Source: Enchytraeus crypticus
Taxonomy: Eukaryota; Annelida; Clitellata; Enchytraeida; Enchytraeidae
Assembly (NCBI GenBank): GCA_905160935.1
Contig: CAJHZI010000269.1
Span: forward strand, 534,001 to 598,000
Reading direction: 5' to 3'
Length of the DNA: 64,000 bases
This document shows, piece after piece, positions 44,735 through 58,200 of the stretch. Below the pieces are notes generated by a model that worked only from the letters and a program-made list of their open reading frames with translations, made no database searches and was not told the origin of the DNA. Position numbers and translations under genes: made by a program. Position 1 is the stretch's first letter. Every line of letters begins with the position of its first letter.

Positions 44735-45006
44735 GGCGTAAAGGTTAGAGTGTTCGACTCGGATACAAGTGGCCTGGGTTCAAAGCCCAGGTCAGTCAAG
44801 TAATGATGGATATCCTCTTGAGCCCATGGAAGGTTAATCTTGTATCGGAGTTGCTGCCGATTGGCGCTATCAATAGCAAAGATATGATTAACCAAGGAAA
44901 GGATTAAAAAATAACCTTCCAGAAACCTGTAAAGCGGACTCGAAGACTGGATACTGTCCATAACACCGCTATGGAAATTGTTGAAGGTTATTATTATTGT
45001 TATTAT
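44735..45006 (+). mobile_element. tRNA-derived SINE, family 2, with TTA tail
   Basis: tRNA-like head with ggcgtaaaggttagagtg (A-box area) and cctgggttcaaagcccagg (B-box area, with a T-stem). The body ttggcgctatcaatagcaaa is shared with 39715-39965, and it ends in (TTA)n. The head folds like a tRNA, but the downstream body and tail make it a SINE. Confidence 0.75.
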
Positions 45007-47478
45007 TATAAGCGAGAGACTTCTTTTCTTTGGCAAAGGCTTTTCTAACTTTGCAATGATTTAATGCAGTCTGCTTCAGCAATTCTTTTAAGCAGCTAGA
45101 TGGCCTCGAGTAGGCGATTCAGCACGTATTGCTCGAATCGTTTTTTATCAAACCTCGGGTTCTTTACACACGGGGTAAAAAATAAAAATAATTATAATGC
45201 AATGGTTTATAAACACATCATCCATTTTTTTACCAATTTCACTTTTATCGAGACCTTATGTTATATTATTTATTCGAATGTGTCCAGTACGCGGCTATGT
45301 CAAACAATTAATTCCTTACGTTCGAATTACAATTAGTCTTTAAGGCTATTTTAATAACAAAAATCTGATTTAAGTCAGGCAGGAGAAGAATTAACGATTT
45401 TCACCAACAATTACCACATATTTGTTTACGACTGTTAGTCAGTTTGCAGGCAATGATGTCATTATGTCATTTTGAGTCCTTTCATGCATCACCAGCACAA
45501 CCAACTATTGGGGATTGAATGATTGAAGTAATAATATACGATTTCCAGTAGGAGGCTGTGGTAGGGCCTAACAGAATGAGATGACAGAAAGTTAAAAAAG
45601 AGTTTATCACTTAGAATAAAGGAACTTATATGAACAGTAAAAAATAAATATAAATAATAATAATCATCATCATCATCATCATCATCACCTTCCATTGAAT
45701 ACCAGTTTAACTAGGAAACAAACAAATAAACATAAATAAAAATATATAATTAATAGTTGCACTGTTAACAAGTTCAATCTCCAGTTCCTCATACTTATGT
45801 TGTCTTAACGACAGTTGCACTCTCATATAGTTGTTATTAATCGTCTACAAATACACAGGTTTAGACGCAGAACCTCAAAGGCTTTTTGCTCAAAATGAAC
45901 AATTTTTGAATTTAAGGCAAAACGCAGCCGAAAAATTATAACCATTGCCTGCAGGCTTTACTCTTGGTTGTCGAGCAGTTTGATCAAATGAATTGAATCT
46001 GATTTCTCAACCCTACTCCTCAAAATAGTAACTATTCATCAAATCAAATTAATTACATTAAAATTAAATTAATTAATTCAGTTAATTGGTTTCAATTCAT
46101 GACAGAATAAATTTAATCAGATAATAAATTTCGCTGTGGAACGGGCCAACTCAGGCTACCGACCTACTTAAATAGCTTGAAGGATCAGTTGAAGTTAAGA
46201 AATTCTAAATGGCTGTTCTTGGGATTCTGAGAGCTATTCAGAGACTAAACTCTTGGACATTCTTGGACTGATAACATGAATAGTCGATTAGAAATATCAT
46301 AATTTTTTAAACACGCAGCAATAAAATAAGTAGGCCTAATAGATATCATCTTGAATGATCATTTTACTATAGCGTGTGTTTTAGAACTTTATATATTTAG
46401 CATCTATTCTTTAATCAAAGTATACGTAAGAAGATAACAAAGTTAATCAGATATCCACCATGTAGGGTTCTTGTGTACCTATAAATGGCGGTTACCTCTG
46501 ATAAATGACGCCGCAAAGCTTAGTTGTAGGGTAGCGTAACGCTACGTTTTGAGAATGTAAAATAAAATTATAGAAAAAAGATGACCAGGCAGTATACTTC
46601 AAAATTCTTTGTAATTTATTAACCTCTTGAATGCAAAAACAAATACTGCAGTAGCCGTCAGTCTAGAATTTGAGCGGATAGTTCAACCACACAACTACTA
46701 GGCTAGAGTGGTCAAGGGTGCGATTAATTATCGCACGATGTTGTCACTGACAGTATCCTTGAAAAGCAAACATTACACGAGTGGCTTGCGTGCAATAAAC
46801 GACATAAAGGACATTTATATACGACCGCGAGAAATATTACATTAAAAGTCTTATAATAACAGAGGACTCCTCATTAGGCATCAGCTCTTCTTTATGCTAC
46901 CTACTGCTTTATGCCTGGCTGCAAGCTATAGTTGCTAGCACGCTTGCCCTTCAGCATAAAGGTACTGATTCTCAACCTGGCCTCTGATATCAGCGACAAT
47001 ATACCTGTCATAGGAAAAGAGACGTTAAAATTAATTTCATAGTTCCACATAAAAATTTAAATAACGTTTCAGTTTATAGTTTTTTAAATACGAATAACTT
47101 TATAGTATTTCAGCGAGAAATGTTATAATACTGAGCTCATTTAATATTCACTCTAAAGATTTAAGATGCGCTATTTAAAGTTCCGGTTTGCAAGTACTAT
47201 TACTATTATCATTATCAACTAATATATAAACATCATTAAACAGTATATTAAGTAGTAATACTATAAGAACTACAACGTTATCATACAGTCTTCCAAATGA
47301 GAATTAGACGAGATTAACTAATAGCTATAGTTAGAAGACTGAGCGTTAACGTATTGTCATGTTGCACGATCAGGACTAGCAGAAGCGTTTAGCACACGTA
47401 TAACAAGTGCGCTCAGCTCTATACGAATTACACGTCACAACACATACAGGCTCACACTGAAATTATACATATATACAA

Positions 47479-47536
<58 letters not shown>

Positions 47537-47774
47537 TATCATACAGTCAAGAGATGTTTAAGAGTAACGATTCAATCAATCCTACGCGACGTGATTCGGG
47601 AATTTAAATGCTCACACATTGTTCCAATGGTTTGTAGAGGAAGTCCTAAAGGCTCTAAGCCGAAAATGACATGAGTGGCATATTTTGAGTAGTTCATTTA
47701 TAGTCCAGTTATGCAATGTGCCTGCGCCACTTGGTGCCAATCTAATTTTAACTCAGTCCATGACATCTACTAGT
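45007..47774. other. Downstream flank of the WNK gene
   Basis: Should contain the 3' UTR of the minus-strand WNK gene nearest 47774. No single polyadenylation site can be chosen. Contains a CAT repeat retroposon tail (45661-45711), a (TA)n array (47480-47534) and otherwise unassigned AT-rich DNA. Confidence 0.45.
47480..47534. repeat. (TA)n microsatellite
   Basis: Uninterrupted TA dinucleotides downstream of the WNK stop. Confidence 0.95.
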
Positions 47775-50700
47775 TTACTCATTTTTAAAAGACGGCTTTA
47801 CAACACTACTAGACCTAACAGCTTGACCCTGCTGCTGCATTTGCAGCAATTGCTGCTGTAACAGCTGCTGTGTCTGTTGTTGTAACAGCTGTGGCTGTTG
47901 TTGATCCAGCTGTTGTGGCACTTGAGCCGCTTGTTGAGGAAGCTGCTGCTGTTGTGACAGCTGCTGGGCCTGCTGCAGAGCCTGCTGTTGTGACAGCTGC
48001 AGAGCCTGCTGTTGTGACAGCTGCTGAGTCTGCTGTTGTGACAGCTGCTGAGCCTGCTGTTGCGACAGCTGCTGAGCCTGCTGTTGTGACAGCTGCTGAG
48101 CCAGCTGCTGTGACAGCTGCTGAGCCTGCTGTTGTGACAGCTGCTGAGCCTGCTGCTGTGACAGCTGCTGAACCTGTTGCTGTGACAGCTGCTGAGCCTG
48201 CTGTTGTGACAGCTGCTGAGCCTGCTGTTGTGACAGCTGCTGAACCTGTTTTTGTGACAGCTGCTGATCCTGCTGTTGTGACAGCTGCTGAACCTGTTGT
48301 TGTGACAGCTGCTGTGAAGGCCTTGATTGCAGCAATAGCTGTTGTGTAGCCTGACGTGATAGCTGTTGTTGCTGTGAAAACTGGGTTTGTTGCTGTGATA
48401 GATGCTGGGCTAACTGCTGTGACAGCTGCTGAGCTGGCTGCTGTGATAACTGTGATAGCTGATGAATCTGCATCTGAGACTGCGAAGCTTGTTGCTGTGA
48501 CAGCTGTGATTGCTGCAGTGTCAGCAGTGGTTGTTGAGACAGTTGTGGAGCTTGTTGCTGTGAGAGCTGCGTTTGCAGTTGACTCGGTACAGGAGCTTGC
48601 GTTAATTGCATCTGAGGTTGTGCCTGCAACTGATGCTGCTGCAACTGCTGAAGTAGCAGTCGCTGCTGTTGCTCAAGCAGAAAATGTGGTGCGTCATGAT
48701 GCTGGTTCAATGACTGACCAGTAGTGGAAGAAAGAGAAGGTCCAACGTGAGGAGTAACTGCAGAATTTAGCAGTTCGCCAGCAACTCCAGAGCCAGACAC
48801 GCCCACTCCATTACCAGACACGCCCACCCCACTACCAGACACGACCACTGCATTATCAGATATGCCCACTCCACTACTGCCAGATATACCTGTTCCTTCA
48901 CTTGAATTACTCGCTGCACCACTAGTGCACATGCCCACTCCACCTTCCAAAATTTCTGCTGTACCAACTGGTAACCCCATTGCACCAGTAGTATACAGGC
49001 CTGATGGCTGCAGTGAATGAGCTGCTGTACCGTTATATTGTTGAAGTAGTTGTTGCTGACGCTGCAGTGCACTGTACAACAACTGAGGATTGAGACCTTC
49101 ACGTTGGGCTCTCTGATGTTGTTGATGAGAGTGCGTCGACAACAGATCAAGTTGCTCAGTGCCAATGACAGGTAGTCTTTCTTCCATCTCATTCAGACCA
49201 GTCCGGTTTAGACTGGTGGAAGCAGCCCAGAGCTGCTGTATTTGAGCCATTATGCTGCTAGGATCTTCAGTAGCCTTACTGAAAGCTTCCAGCTGCTCAT
49301 TATCCACAGCACCGGCCTCTGTCTCATTTCCCAGCGTTGATTGATGTGCCGACATCTGATGAAGATCATGTTGCTGCATCAGCTGTTGTTGAGCAGTCTG
49401 TAGTTGGACTGATTGTTGTTGCATTGTTGGTGGTTGCTGCGCCTTAGCTGACTGCAGTTGTACAAACTTCTGTTGTGCTGGCAGATGTTGCAACGCTGGC
49501 TGTTGCTGTGCAGACTGTTGCTGCAGTAACTGTAGCTGAGGATACTGCTGTGCAAGCTGTTGCTGCGCCTGCAGTATATGTTGTTGCTGTGTAAGCGGCT
49601 GTTCTGGAAGTTGCTGTACAGCATTGTCAAATTTTGTAGGCAAAGTTCCAGACAGGTCCACAACGTTTGTGCTCTTATCAGCAGACAACTGCTGAAGCAG
49701 TTGGTCTATGATACATCTCTGCGCCAACAGTTGCTGTGCATCAACTGAATGCTGCCCTGCTGACAGGTGCTGTTGAGGCAGAACTTTAGAGTTAAGAGCT
49801 GCAGAGGTTGTATGTTCAGTGGACAGCAGACCAGCCGTGTTAGAGAGACATTGTGCATCAGTGATATTGGCAGATTTCCATTGCTGCTGTTGACTATGAA
49901 GTTGTTGTTCAATCGGTAGCGCAGCTGTGTTATTATCTGCAATATTCTCAGCGACAACTGATCCTGTATCAACACTGCGCAGCTGCCTGCGCTGCTGCAC
50001 ATGCTCCTGTTGCTGCTGCAGCTGTAGAAGCTGCTGCTGTAGAAGCTGCTGTTGCTGTTGTATGTGAGACAGGTGCTGTGACTGTAAGCCTAGCTGAGAT
50101 GAAGGCCTGTTCCGAGTGAGCTCAAAAGAAGTCTCTAAACTGCCAGCTCCAATCATTTGAGACAGTGCTGCATTATTCAATAAGTTCTGTGGCTGGGCTT
50201 GGTAAGTGCCTACAGGGGCAGACTTTGAAGTATTCTGTTCTAGTATATTTTGCACTAGCGCTGGCTGCATCAGAAGCTGAATCAACTGTTGCTGATTTAA
50301 TCCGGTTCCAGCGGCCAGATGAGTCATTGCAGACTCGACAGGCTGATGAAGCAACTCTACAGGTACCTGAGTCACTGAATCACTCTGTTTTTGATGACTA
50401 GCAGGGTTATCCAGTGTGGGAAGAGGTACAAAAAGCTGAGGAGTAGGGTCCCTCGTAGCATTGGGCGTATTAGAGGGCGTAAGAGGAGAAGGAATTACCT
50501 CACCAATTTGCTTGAGATTAGACAGAGCATTAGTTATAGCAAGGATCTGCTGCTGAGCGTAGCTGAGCTGTTTCTGCTGCTGCAGCAGCTCCTGTAGGAG
50601 CACTGGATGAACAGCAGCACCTCCTATTTCAGAGTAGCCTCCTCTAACCGGCAGCGAGCGTGTGGGTGAAAGGTTGGATAGCATGCTCTGAACGACCGTT

Positions 50701-51768
50701 GATATTGGCGCAGTAATTGATCCTGCAGACATCTGACCTAAGTTAGAGTTAGCAACGTGACCAATCTGCTGCTGCAACTTTAGATCACTAGTGAGCTGCA
50801 TCAGCTGCTCCTCCGTGGATTTGATAGATTCATGAGTTTGTGCTCCTAACTGAATGGATCCAGTGACTGAATGAGGTTGGGACAAAAGTCCACTGAGAGG
50901 CTGACGCAGCTGCTGTTGATGCGACTGCTGCAAGGAAGCATGTGTTGGAGCACAGAGAGAACTGTGCTGTTGTTGTCGCAGAGATGTATCAGATTGACCT
51001 GATAATAAGTGCAGATGCTCCTGCTGCTGTTGCTGATACTGCTGTATGATCTCCACAGGTACATTAGGAAAAAGCTGGTGCAGCTGTTGCATTAGTAGCT
51101 CATTGCTTGACAGCTGCGGGCCACTAGCACTGACAGCTGGTTGAGTGAATTGAGACACACGGGGCTGCTGCATTGCTGAGGTCTGATGCAGAGTTAGTAC
51201 AGTGGCTGGCTTAGACTGAATTCCAACCACAGGCTGTACCAGGGTCATTTGCTTCAAGGGTTCCATGATGGATGAGTTAGGCGCTGAGGTTTGGTGCAAA
51301 GGTTGTGGTGGTGCAGTGTTGAAGGATACATTACAATTATCTGGCGCATTCGGTTGACGCACTGATGCACTAGGTTGATGCTCGGACGTTTGATTAGCAA
51401 GACCTGAACTTGTTTGTATGTCATCCGTAGTGTGAACACACTTCAGTATTGCATCCGATGACTCCCCACTCACAGCTTCCCTAGTACTACCCATACCTTT
51501 CTTAGTCCCACCAACACTTTCACTAACACCACCCCCACCCACAAGAGTCTCCTCCACCCTCCTCATCTCTCTCTGTACCACGTCCTCCGCTGCTGGCACA
51601 ACCTTCATGTGGCGCTCAGTGTTCACAGGAGCCGTGCTGGCAAGCACTGTGACAGGAACGGTGCGCGGCACAGTGGGTGCTGAGGAACAAATGGTGTCTT
51701 GGGCAGACAGAATCTGATCCAACTCGACGTTCTGTTTAGAATCAAATGCTGACAACTCCTTCACTTGT
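47775..51768 (-). CDS. WNK: WNK last exon: coiled-coil end and Gln-rich tail
   Basis: Acceptor gatgtttgacag, one base completing a split Arg codon, then 1,330 residues to TAA at 47775-47777. The start, [20 protein letters not shown], finishes the coiled coil from the previous exon. The rest is Gln-rich with Ser/Thr/Leu and His. Near the end an octapeptide QLSQQQAQ is repeated in tandem (about 47960-48320). A Gly-Ser-Val repeat ([18 protein letters not shown]) lies at about 48760-48860. Such regions are disordered and often drive condensates. The open frames on the opposite strand are products of the CAG/CTG repeat. Confidence 0.85.
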
Positions 51769-54700
51769 CTGTCAAACATCAACCAAGTCAATCAAGTATG
51801 CTAAACTTCACAAAAGACATTTCCAGTTTATTAGATGGGTAATTAAATGGGTAATTAAAAAGGTAAAAGTTAAAGTAAATAATTTTAATTAAATGGATAA
51901 AAGTTAGTAACAAAATTAATAACGAAAAGTTTAACTGTTTGTTATAATTGCTTGTTATAAATTTACTAACAGCTTCCAAAAACTAAAATGTAATTTTTGA
52001 AGTTTCACTTCCAATTTTCCCATTGACTCTTGTTGAAATTGGAAACTGTGACTTTGCTTTCTGCAACTGCAGCTACGAAGACAGAGCACAAAAGCCAGAA
52101 GCTCCTACATATATGCTAGGTTTGTAATTTTCAAACTGCTTATTTATTTCAGCACAAATATTTACTGTAAATAGCCGTAAATAGATAACAACTAGCAAGC
52201 TGAAAGTGGTAACCACAAAAGAGCCCTCAGGCTCCGTATAACCCTACGAAAAATAATGACTAGAAACAGTCAGTTATAGTCTTAATTACAGAAATTTATA
52301 GAAAAGGATTGAAACTACTAATCTCTTAAAACTTTGGTAATAATCATACAATAGACTATTTCAAATCAAGCACCATTCTAATGGTCAGACATAGGCAAAT
52401 GAAAACTCAGAATACATTAAAAACAATAAGGAAGTAAGCCAAGTTAAAACAGTAATATTATATATAAAAATATAAACTATTTGTACATGTAAATAAACTA
52501 TAAATAATAAAAAAATACAAGCATACAGCATAACTAGATAAGTATTTATTATCTAGTTATTCTATATAGAGGTATACCTGAATATTTTGCATACATTTAT
52601 TTTCTGAGGTCGCCAGTGGTTGCGGAATTTAATCAGGCAAACTGATGGAGCTTAGAATAGCTGATAGATCTGTCTAAATTAACACTAGAAATTCTATTCC
52701 CTGAATAGCTTGGCTAGGAACAGAATCTGTGGGATAGTTAAACTTTTTACCATACCACATTTCCTACACAATAAGCTACTGAGATATTCAGAGTTAATCG
52801 CAGCACTAGAACTACTGTAAAGCAGTGCCTCTATATACGTATACTGTACATATTATATATACTCGAAGTGGAGCGGCTCAAACGGATCGACAAACCGAAG
52901 CCCTCGGAATTAAGGAATGAGAACCGAGGCTCTAAGCGGTATTGATTCACAACGGCTAGCAAATGTTTGTAAGAGGCCTAGTTTAATTCTTTCCGAAATA
53001 AGACGTCTTTACAGTCTTCGACTTTATTTAATTCTAATTTGACATATTTAAAATATGGCAATACGTCTTTTAGAAAGCATCACAGATTGCTACAAAAAGT
53101 GTATATATTTGTAAAGTGGATCAAATTTTGACAGAGAATTTTTGATGCAAAAATCAGACGGCTATCTAATGGCAAGAAACTGGAAAAAGAGTAGGCCTAT
53201 ACACTAAAACTAATTTTATAATGCCTTTAATGATTCACTGTCTTCCAGGTCAGCGTTTCCCAACGTATGAAGTGCTGCAGTTCAGAACATAACAGCAGAC
53301 TCAGTATAATCGTAAAATGAGTATAATGTGTGTTGCAATATACTTTGTTTCTCATTGAATACTAGGGCTAGCCGCTGGAATCAAGAGACTTTAAATTGCT
53401 GAATCCTGCTAATTATCGTTTCATGCAGTGTTTTGTAACTTTGTTCTTATCTGATAAAAAATTACGTGCTCTGCAGTGTCGGTAGAACAAATTACGCTCC
53501 GCATTGTAAAAAGGTAGGAAACCACTGTTCAAGGCTACTATGTCAGTCTCGCATACTTGTGCATTGCAGCAGCAATTTTTGACTGTAGGTGTTATTATAT
53601 GGCTCGGTTATTACTCGGATCCAAGTAATAACCGAGCCCGATGTTGCTAAACAGACTTTGACATTCACGACTTCACGCGCTACCAAATATGCAAAACATT
53701 ATCCCATTGTGTGTCAGTGTCCTTGACTTGTTAACTGTAAAATTGTGATAAGTTTTTATACGTTTCACGATTTAAGTAAAACATAATTCTGATTACTAGA
53801 TTGTCTAAGCACATCTAGACTATTCGATTTAAACTAGAGTTGTCAATAGCACCTCCTTGAAAAATAAAATGACAGCTGTTTAAAATGACGAGAGAAATAT
53901 TTACTATCTATTTATTTATTTACTATTTATAACTACATGTACAACTGTTATTATTTAGCATATGAGTTAATCCAGGTAGCTGCATCACTTGTAAGATAGC
54001 TTAACGTCGACCTATAACTGTGACCTATAGATAACATAGACTATTAAATGGCTAAAGTATTCAATAAAGCTTTGTGACCGATATTCTCTAGCAAGTTCAA
54101 TTGTACAATATACAATTTTACTTGCTATATAATTGTACAATTGTATGTATGTAATAATATGCATATTCATGTTTGCATTAATTTCGAACCAGTATCTAAA
54201 CAATTTTAAGAAAAATTTCAGCGTTCGTCATAGTAGCAAACGACACTCAAGATTTAGTGTCTAAAATCTTTTTAAAATTATCATTAAATTGTAATGCCAT
54301 GCTGTAACAAACTAACGATTTAAGGACTACTTTAACTTCATAAATTTTTTATAAATTCAAAGTCGGGCATTTAACAGGTCCAACATTTTACAATTTAACT
54401 CTTGAATATATAAGCACTGAACAACCAATAGATTTTTAGAATGCTTTTCAATACAATGTTTGACTAATTGATTGCTGACGAGAGAAACTGAAGCAAACCT
54501 GTCAGCTAATCTTTTCTGTGCCTGCTTTATCTCTTCGCTATCAGCTCTCAATGAACCTCCGCTAGACCCCTGCAGCTGTCATGAAAGAAATAAAAAATAG
54601 ATTCCAGGCATGTAGTTGATATGTATTTGAAATTATGTGATTAGATTATCATTTACCCATTGACCATCAGCTTTTGTCGTCAAAGTCAACATCATCAGGC

Positions 54701-55073
54701 TCTGAAGTATCTAATTGACGCCGGTGAACCTGTGTCTATTCTATCAGGTCACAACGCATTCCGATCTCCTGATGATGGAATTCCTTAACATTCTGTGATC
54801 TAGAACATGGGTACCAAGGGATTTGTTGTTTCTGGGCCAACTGTTTAGAACAATCTGCCAACTAGTCACAGACAGTGAGATTTATCTCTTCAGTGTTTTC
54901 AGAGGAAGCTAAAGACAGTTTTATTCAATCAAGCTAATAATTGATTATGCTAATAATTGTCTAAGTAGCGCTACGCTGCTACTTAGACAATTTGTATGGA
55001 GCAGCGCTTAAATAGAAATCAGTGAAAAATATACAAATATAAACATACATGTATATAAAAAATTAGTAAATAA

Positions 55074-55112
<39 letters not shown>

Positions 55113-55168
55113 CATATATATACAATTATACATGTATATATATATACACATATCTTTTTTCATCTTTT

Positions 55169-55207
<39 letters not shown>

Positions 55208-58200
55208 TATATATCTATATATGTATATATATATATAGTGAGATAATGAGCTAAAGATTGTGAAAACCTCAGTACTACGCTATTATATGGAAACATGAAA
55301 TTCATATTATTATTATGTTACTATGTGAAACAAATTCCTAATTTCGTAGCAATATTTTACTTTACATATAACACCACACAAAGAAGTCACTTCATAACTA
55401 GGACTTGCAATTCACAGTCATACCTCCATTACTTCATAATAATGGCACGTATTGCTCAATGCTTTACCAAGTGCAGACAACTAAATTGGTTTAAGTTTCT
55501 GAAAATGTTATTCAATTCTCTGAAAACTAAAAATATTATAGACATAGGAAAGTTTTTTTACTATATCACCAATGGCAGATACTCACAGTAGACGATGAGA
55601 GAGAAGACTTGGCGGAGCTAGATAGTGCTGATACGACAGCAGATGAAATATTTTCAGAGCTATTGATGGCAGGAATAACAACAGGAGTGACCTGGCTAAC
55701 TCTGAACCTTCCTTTCTTCTTGTTAGCCACGGGACTGCTACCTCCACTCTCCGTAGTTATTGCCATTAGGCTTGTACTGGTAGACACAGAAAATGTGCTG
55801 GCTGAATATTCATCGGTATTTGTAGACCCGCTACTCATAATGCTATTGTCAGACCTGGTCACACGTACTGAACTGGGATCTCTGACAGAGGACTGTGACT
55901 TAGGGCTCACCTCAGAGCTCCCAATATCCTGCAGTGGATCATCTCTAACAGCTGACACAGAGAACTTGAGCTTACGTCTACTGGAAGGTTTGCTTCCAGA
56001 TCCCTGAGCAGCTTGTCCTTCAACCTGATGTTCATCAGAGATCTGATCTGACGCCACCTTACCGGAAACAAACTTTTCCAATGGTTCCAATTGGTTTCCA
56101 ACGGTAGAAACAGTGTCAACAAGTCTGGCCAAGTCAGCATCACTAGTATAAACTTTGCTTGACACTATTTCCCTTGTTTTTTCGCTTTTTACTTCAGCCA
56201 GCCTGAAAGTGTTTGATTCAAGCTCTGACTGCAACAACAGACCATCGATGGGCGCTTGAATATCAGTTGTAGGCTGAAAACTCTGAGCTGGCTTGGAAGT
56301 CTGGGCTTCAACACCAAGCTGTAGAGCAGTAGACTGATTGTAGACAAGGATCCCGCCAAGCGGAAGAGAGTGAGAAGACGTAGAATGTGCTGGCAGAACC
56401 TGATAAGTTCTCGCACGTGAAAGCATAGAGTTGGTGCACAGCTTCTCCCTCAGAGCTTGCTCTAGGCTCCTCAGATCATGTGGTATCTGTAGAGCTTCAC
56501 GAGACCTTTCCAGCTGCTCACAGCTCAGCCCTTCTATACCTTGCACAGTGGAATGAACTGTCTGTCCCACTGCTGCCGCAACTGAATTCATCACCTGTAC
56601 ACTACTAACACCCGTAACATCTGTCGGCGGCAGCTGATGCTGCCAGCGCTGTTGCTGAAGCAGCTGATGCAGCAGTTCTGAGGTGACATCAACAGCAGCC
56701 TCAGCAGGAGAAGTTGGATTGACAGCAATTCCCTCAGGTATGGACTTCAATTCATGAGCAGCCTCACTTGAAGCTGAGCGGGAATAAAATGGACTTGGTC
56801 TGGAGAGAGAGAGGTGAGAAAGAGATGGATTGTAACCTATCAGTTGTTGCAAAGTATCTAGTAGCAGCTGATTGTAAGTCAGCTGCTGTTCCTGCAGGTG
56901 TTGTTTTTGCTCCTGCTCATGCTGTCGTTGTTGCTGTTGCTGCAGCTGCTGTTGAAGCTGTCGATAGTTCAGCGACAGGGCATGAGCTTCAGAGAGATAG
57001 TTCAACAGCAGAGCTTGCTGCTGAGTATCAATACTAGCAGCTTGTGGTTGCCTCAACATAGCGCCCGATCCATCCAAACCGCCTGTTGGTTGCTGCTGAA
57101 CAAAAGATGGCGCTCCTACAAAGTTAGTTCCAAGCTGTTGCTGCTGCTCAAATTGCTGCTGCTGCTGAATATATTGCAGCTCTTTCGCTTTATCGACAAT
57201 TGTGCGACCAGCTAGTAGTAGTTTTATCTGTGCAGCTATATCAGACTGCGGCTGTAGCAGCTCCAACTGCTGTACTTGTTGTTTTTCAGCGTGAGGAATT
57301 GGTATCTGCTGTTGTTGGCCGAGCGACTCAATAAGCTGCTGTTGCTGCTGCAGTTTCTGCTGCACATCAACTTGTAGTGGCAGCAGCTGATGCTTCTGAC
57401 CTTGCAACTCTAACTGTAGCTGTTGACTGGGCAGTTGAGCCTGCAGTTGTTGATGAGACGAAAGTTGTGGTTGTTGACTTTGCTGCTGTATATGAGCTTG
57501 CTGTTGAGCTTGCTGCAGCTGTAGGTTCAGCTGTTGAGTCTGCTGTAACTGCATCTGCAGATTTTGAATATAATTTGAAGATAATAACTGCGATTCCTGT
57601 TGCTGGTTAGACGGCTGTCTTGGTTGGAGCTGAGGCAGCTGTTGTAAATGTTCTTTTTGCTGCGCTTGTTGTAACTGTTGATTCAGCAGTTGATTCTGTT
57701 GCAATTGTTGTAAGTTCTGAACATAATTAGAAGATAATTGTGCAGCAACAGGGAGTGGTTGCTGCAGTGATATCGGTATTATGGCTGCCTGCTTAACTAG
57801 CTGGGTTTCTAGCTGTTCTTGCAGCTGCTGTGCTTGCAAATGTGCTTGCAGCTGCGCCTGTAGTTGCTGCAGCTGATTCGGTACCTGCTGCTGCTGACTT
57901 TCACACTGCTCAACAGAGACGCTATTAAGCTGCTGTTCATGTTTTTTCTGCGTGTCAACATTTCCTGCAATGGGTTTTGTTTCCTTCACAGCGCCAGTAC
58001 CATTGGAACCATCACTAGCTGTCACAGCAGCAGCTACAGCAACAGCACTCTGTGCAGCAGTTAGCTTAGCTGTAGTACCAGTATCTCCCTGCAGTGGCCC
58101 AGGTCCCCCCAGAGCACTAGGAGTCGTCACCTCTCCCTCCTGACTCTCCACCTGCGACTCCTGGCGTACATTCTTAGCCACCGTTTCAGTCTTAGTGCCT

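Noticed and set aside
44735..44810. A tRNA gene (cloverleaf-like head with a B box)
   Set aside because: It is followed by a conserved body and TTA tail shared with 39715-39965, so it is a SINE head.
47870..48724. Long Ala/Val-rich open frames on the plus strand (159 and 122 codons)
   Set aside because: They are the complement of the CAG/CTG-type repeats in the WNK tail; the minus-strand frame has splice sites and family motifs.
54357..54551. Longer reading of the small WNK exon, ending at 54357
   Set aside because: Splicing at GACAG|gtttgc gives phase agreement and restores the coiled-coil pattern; the extension has no support.
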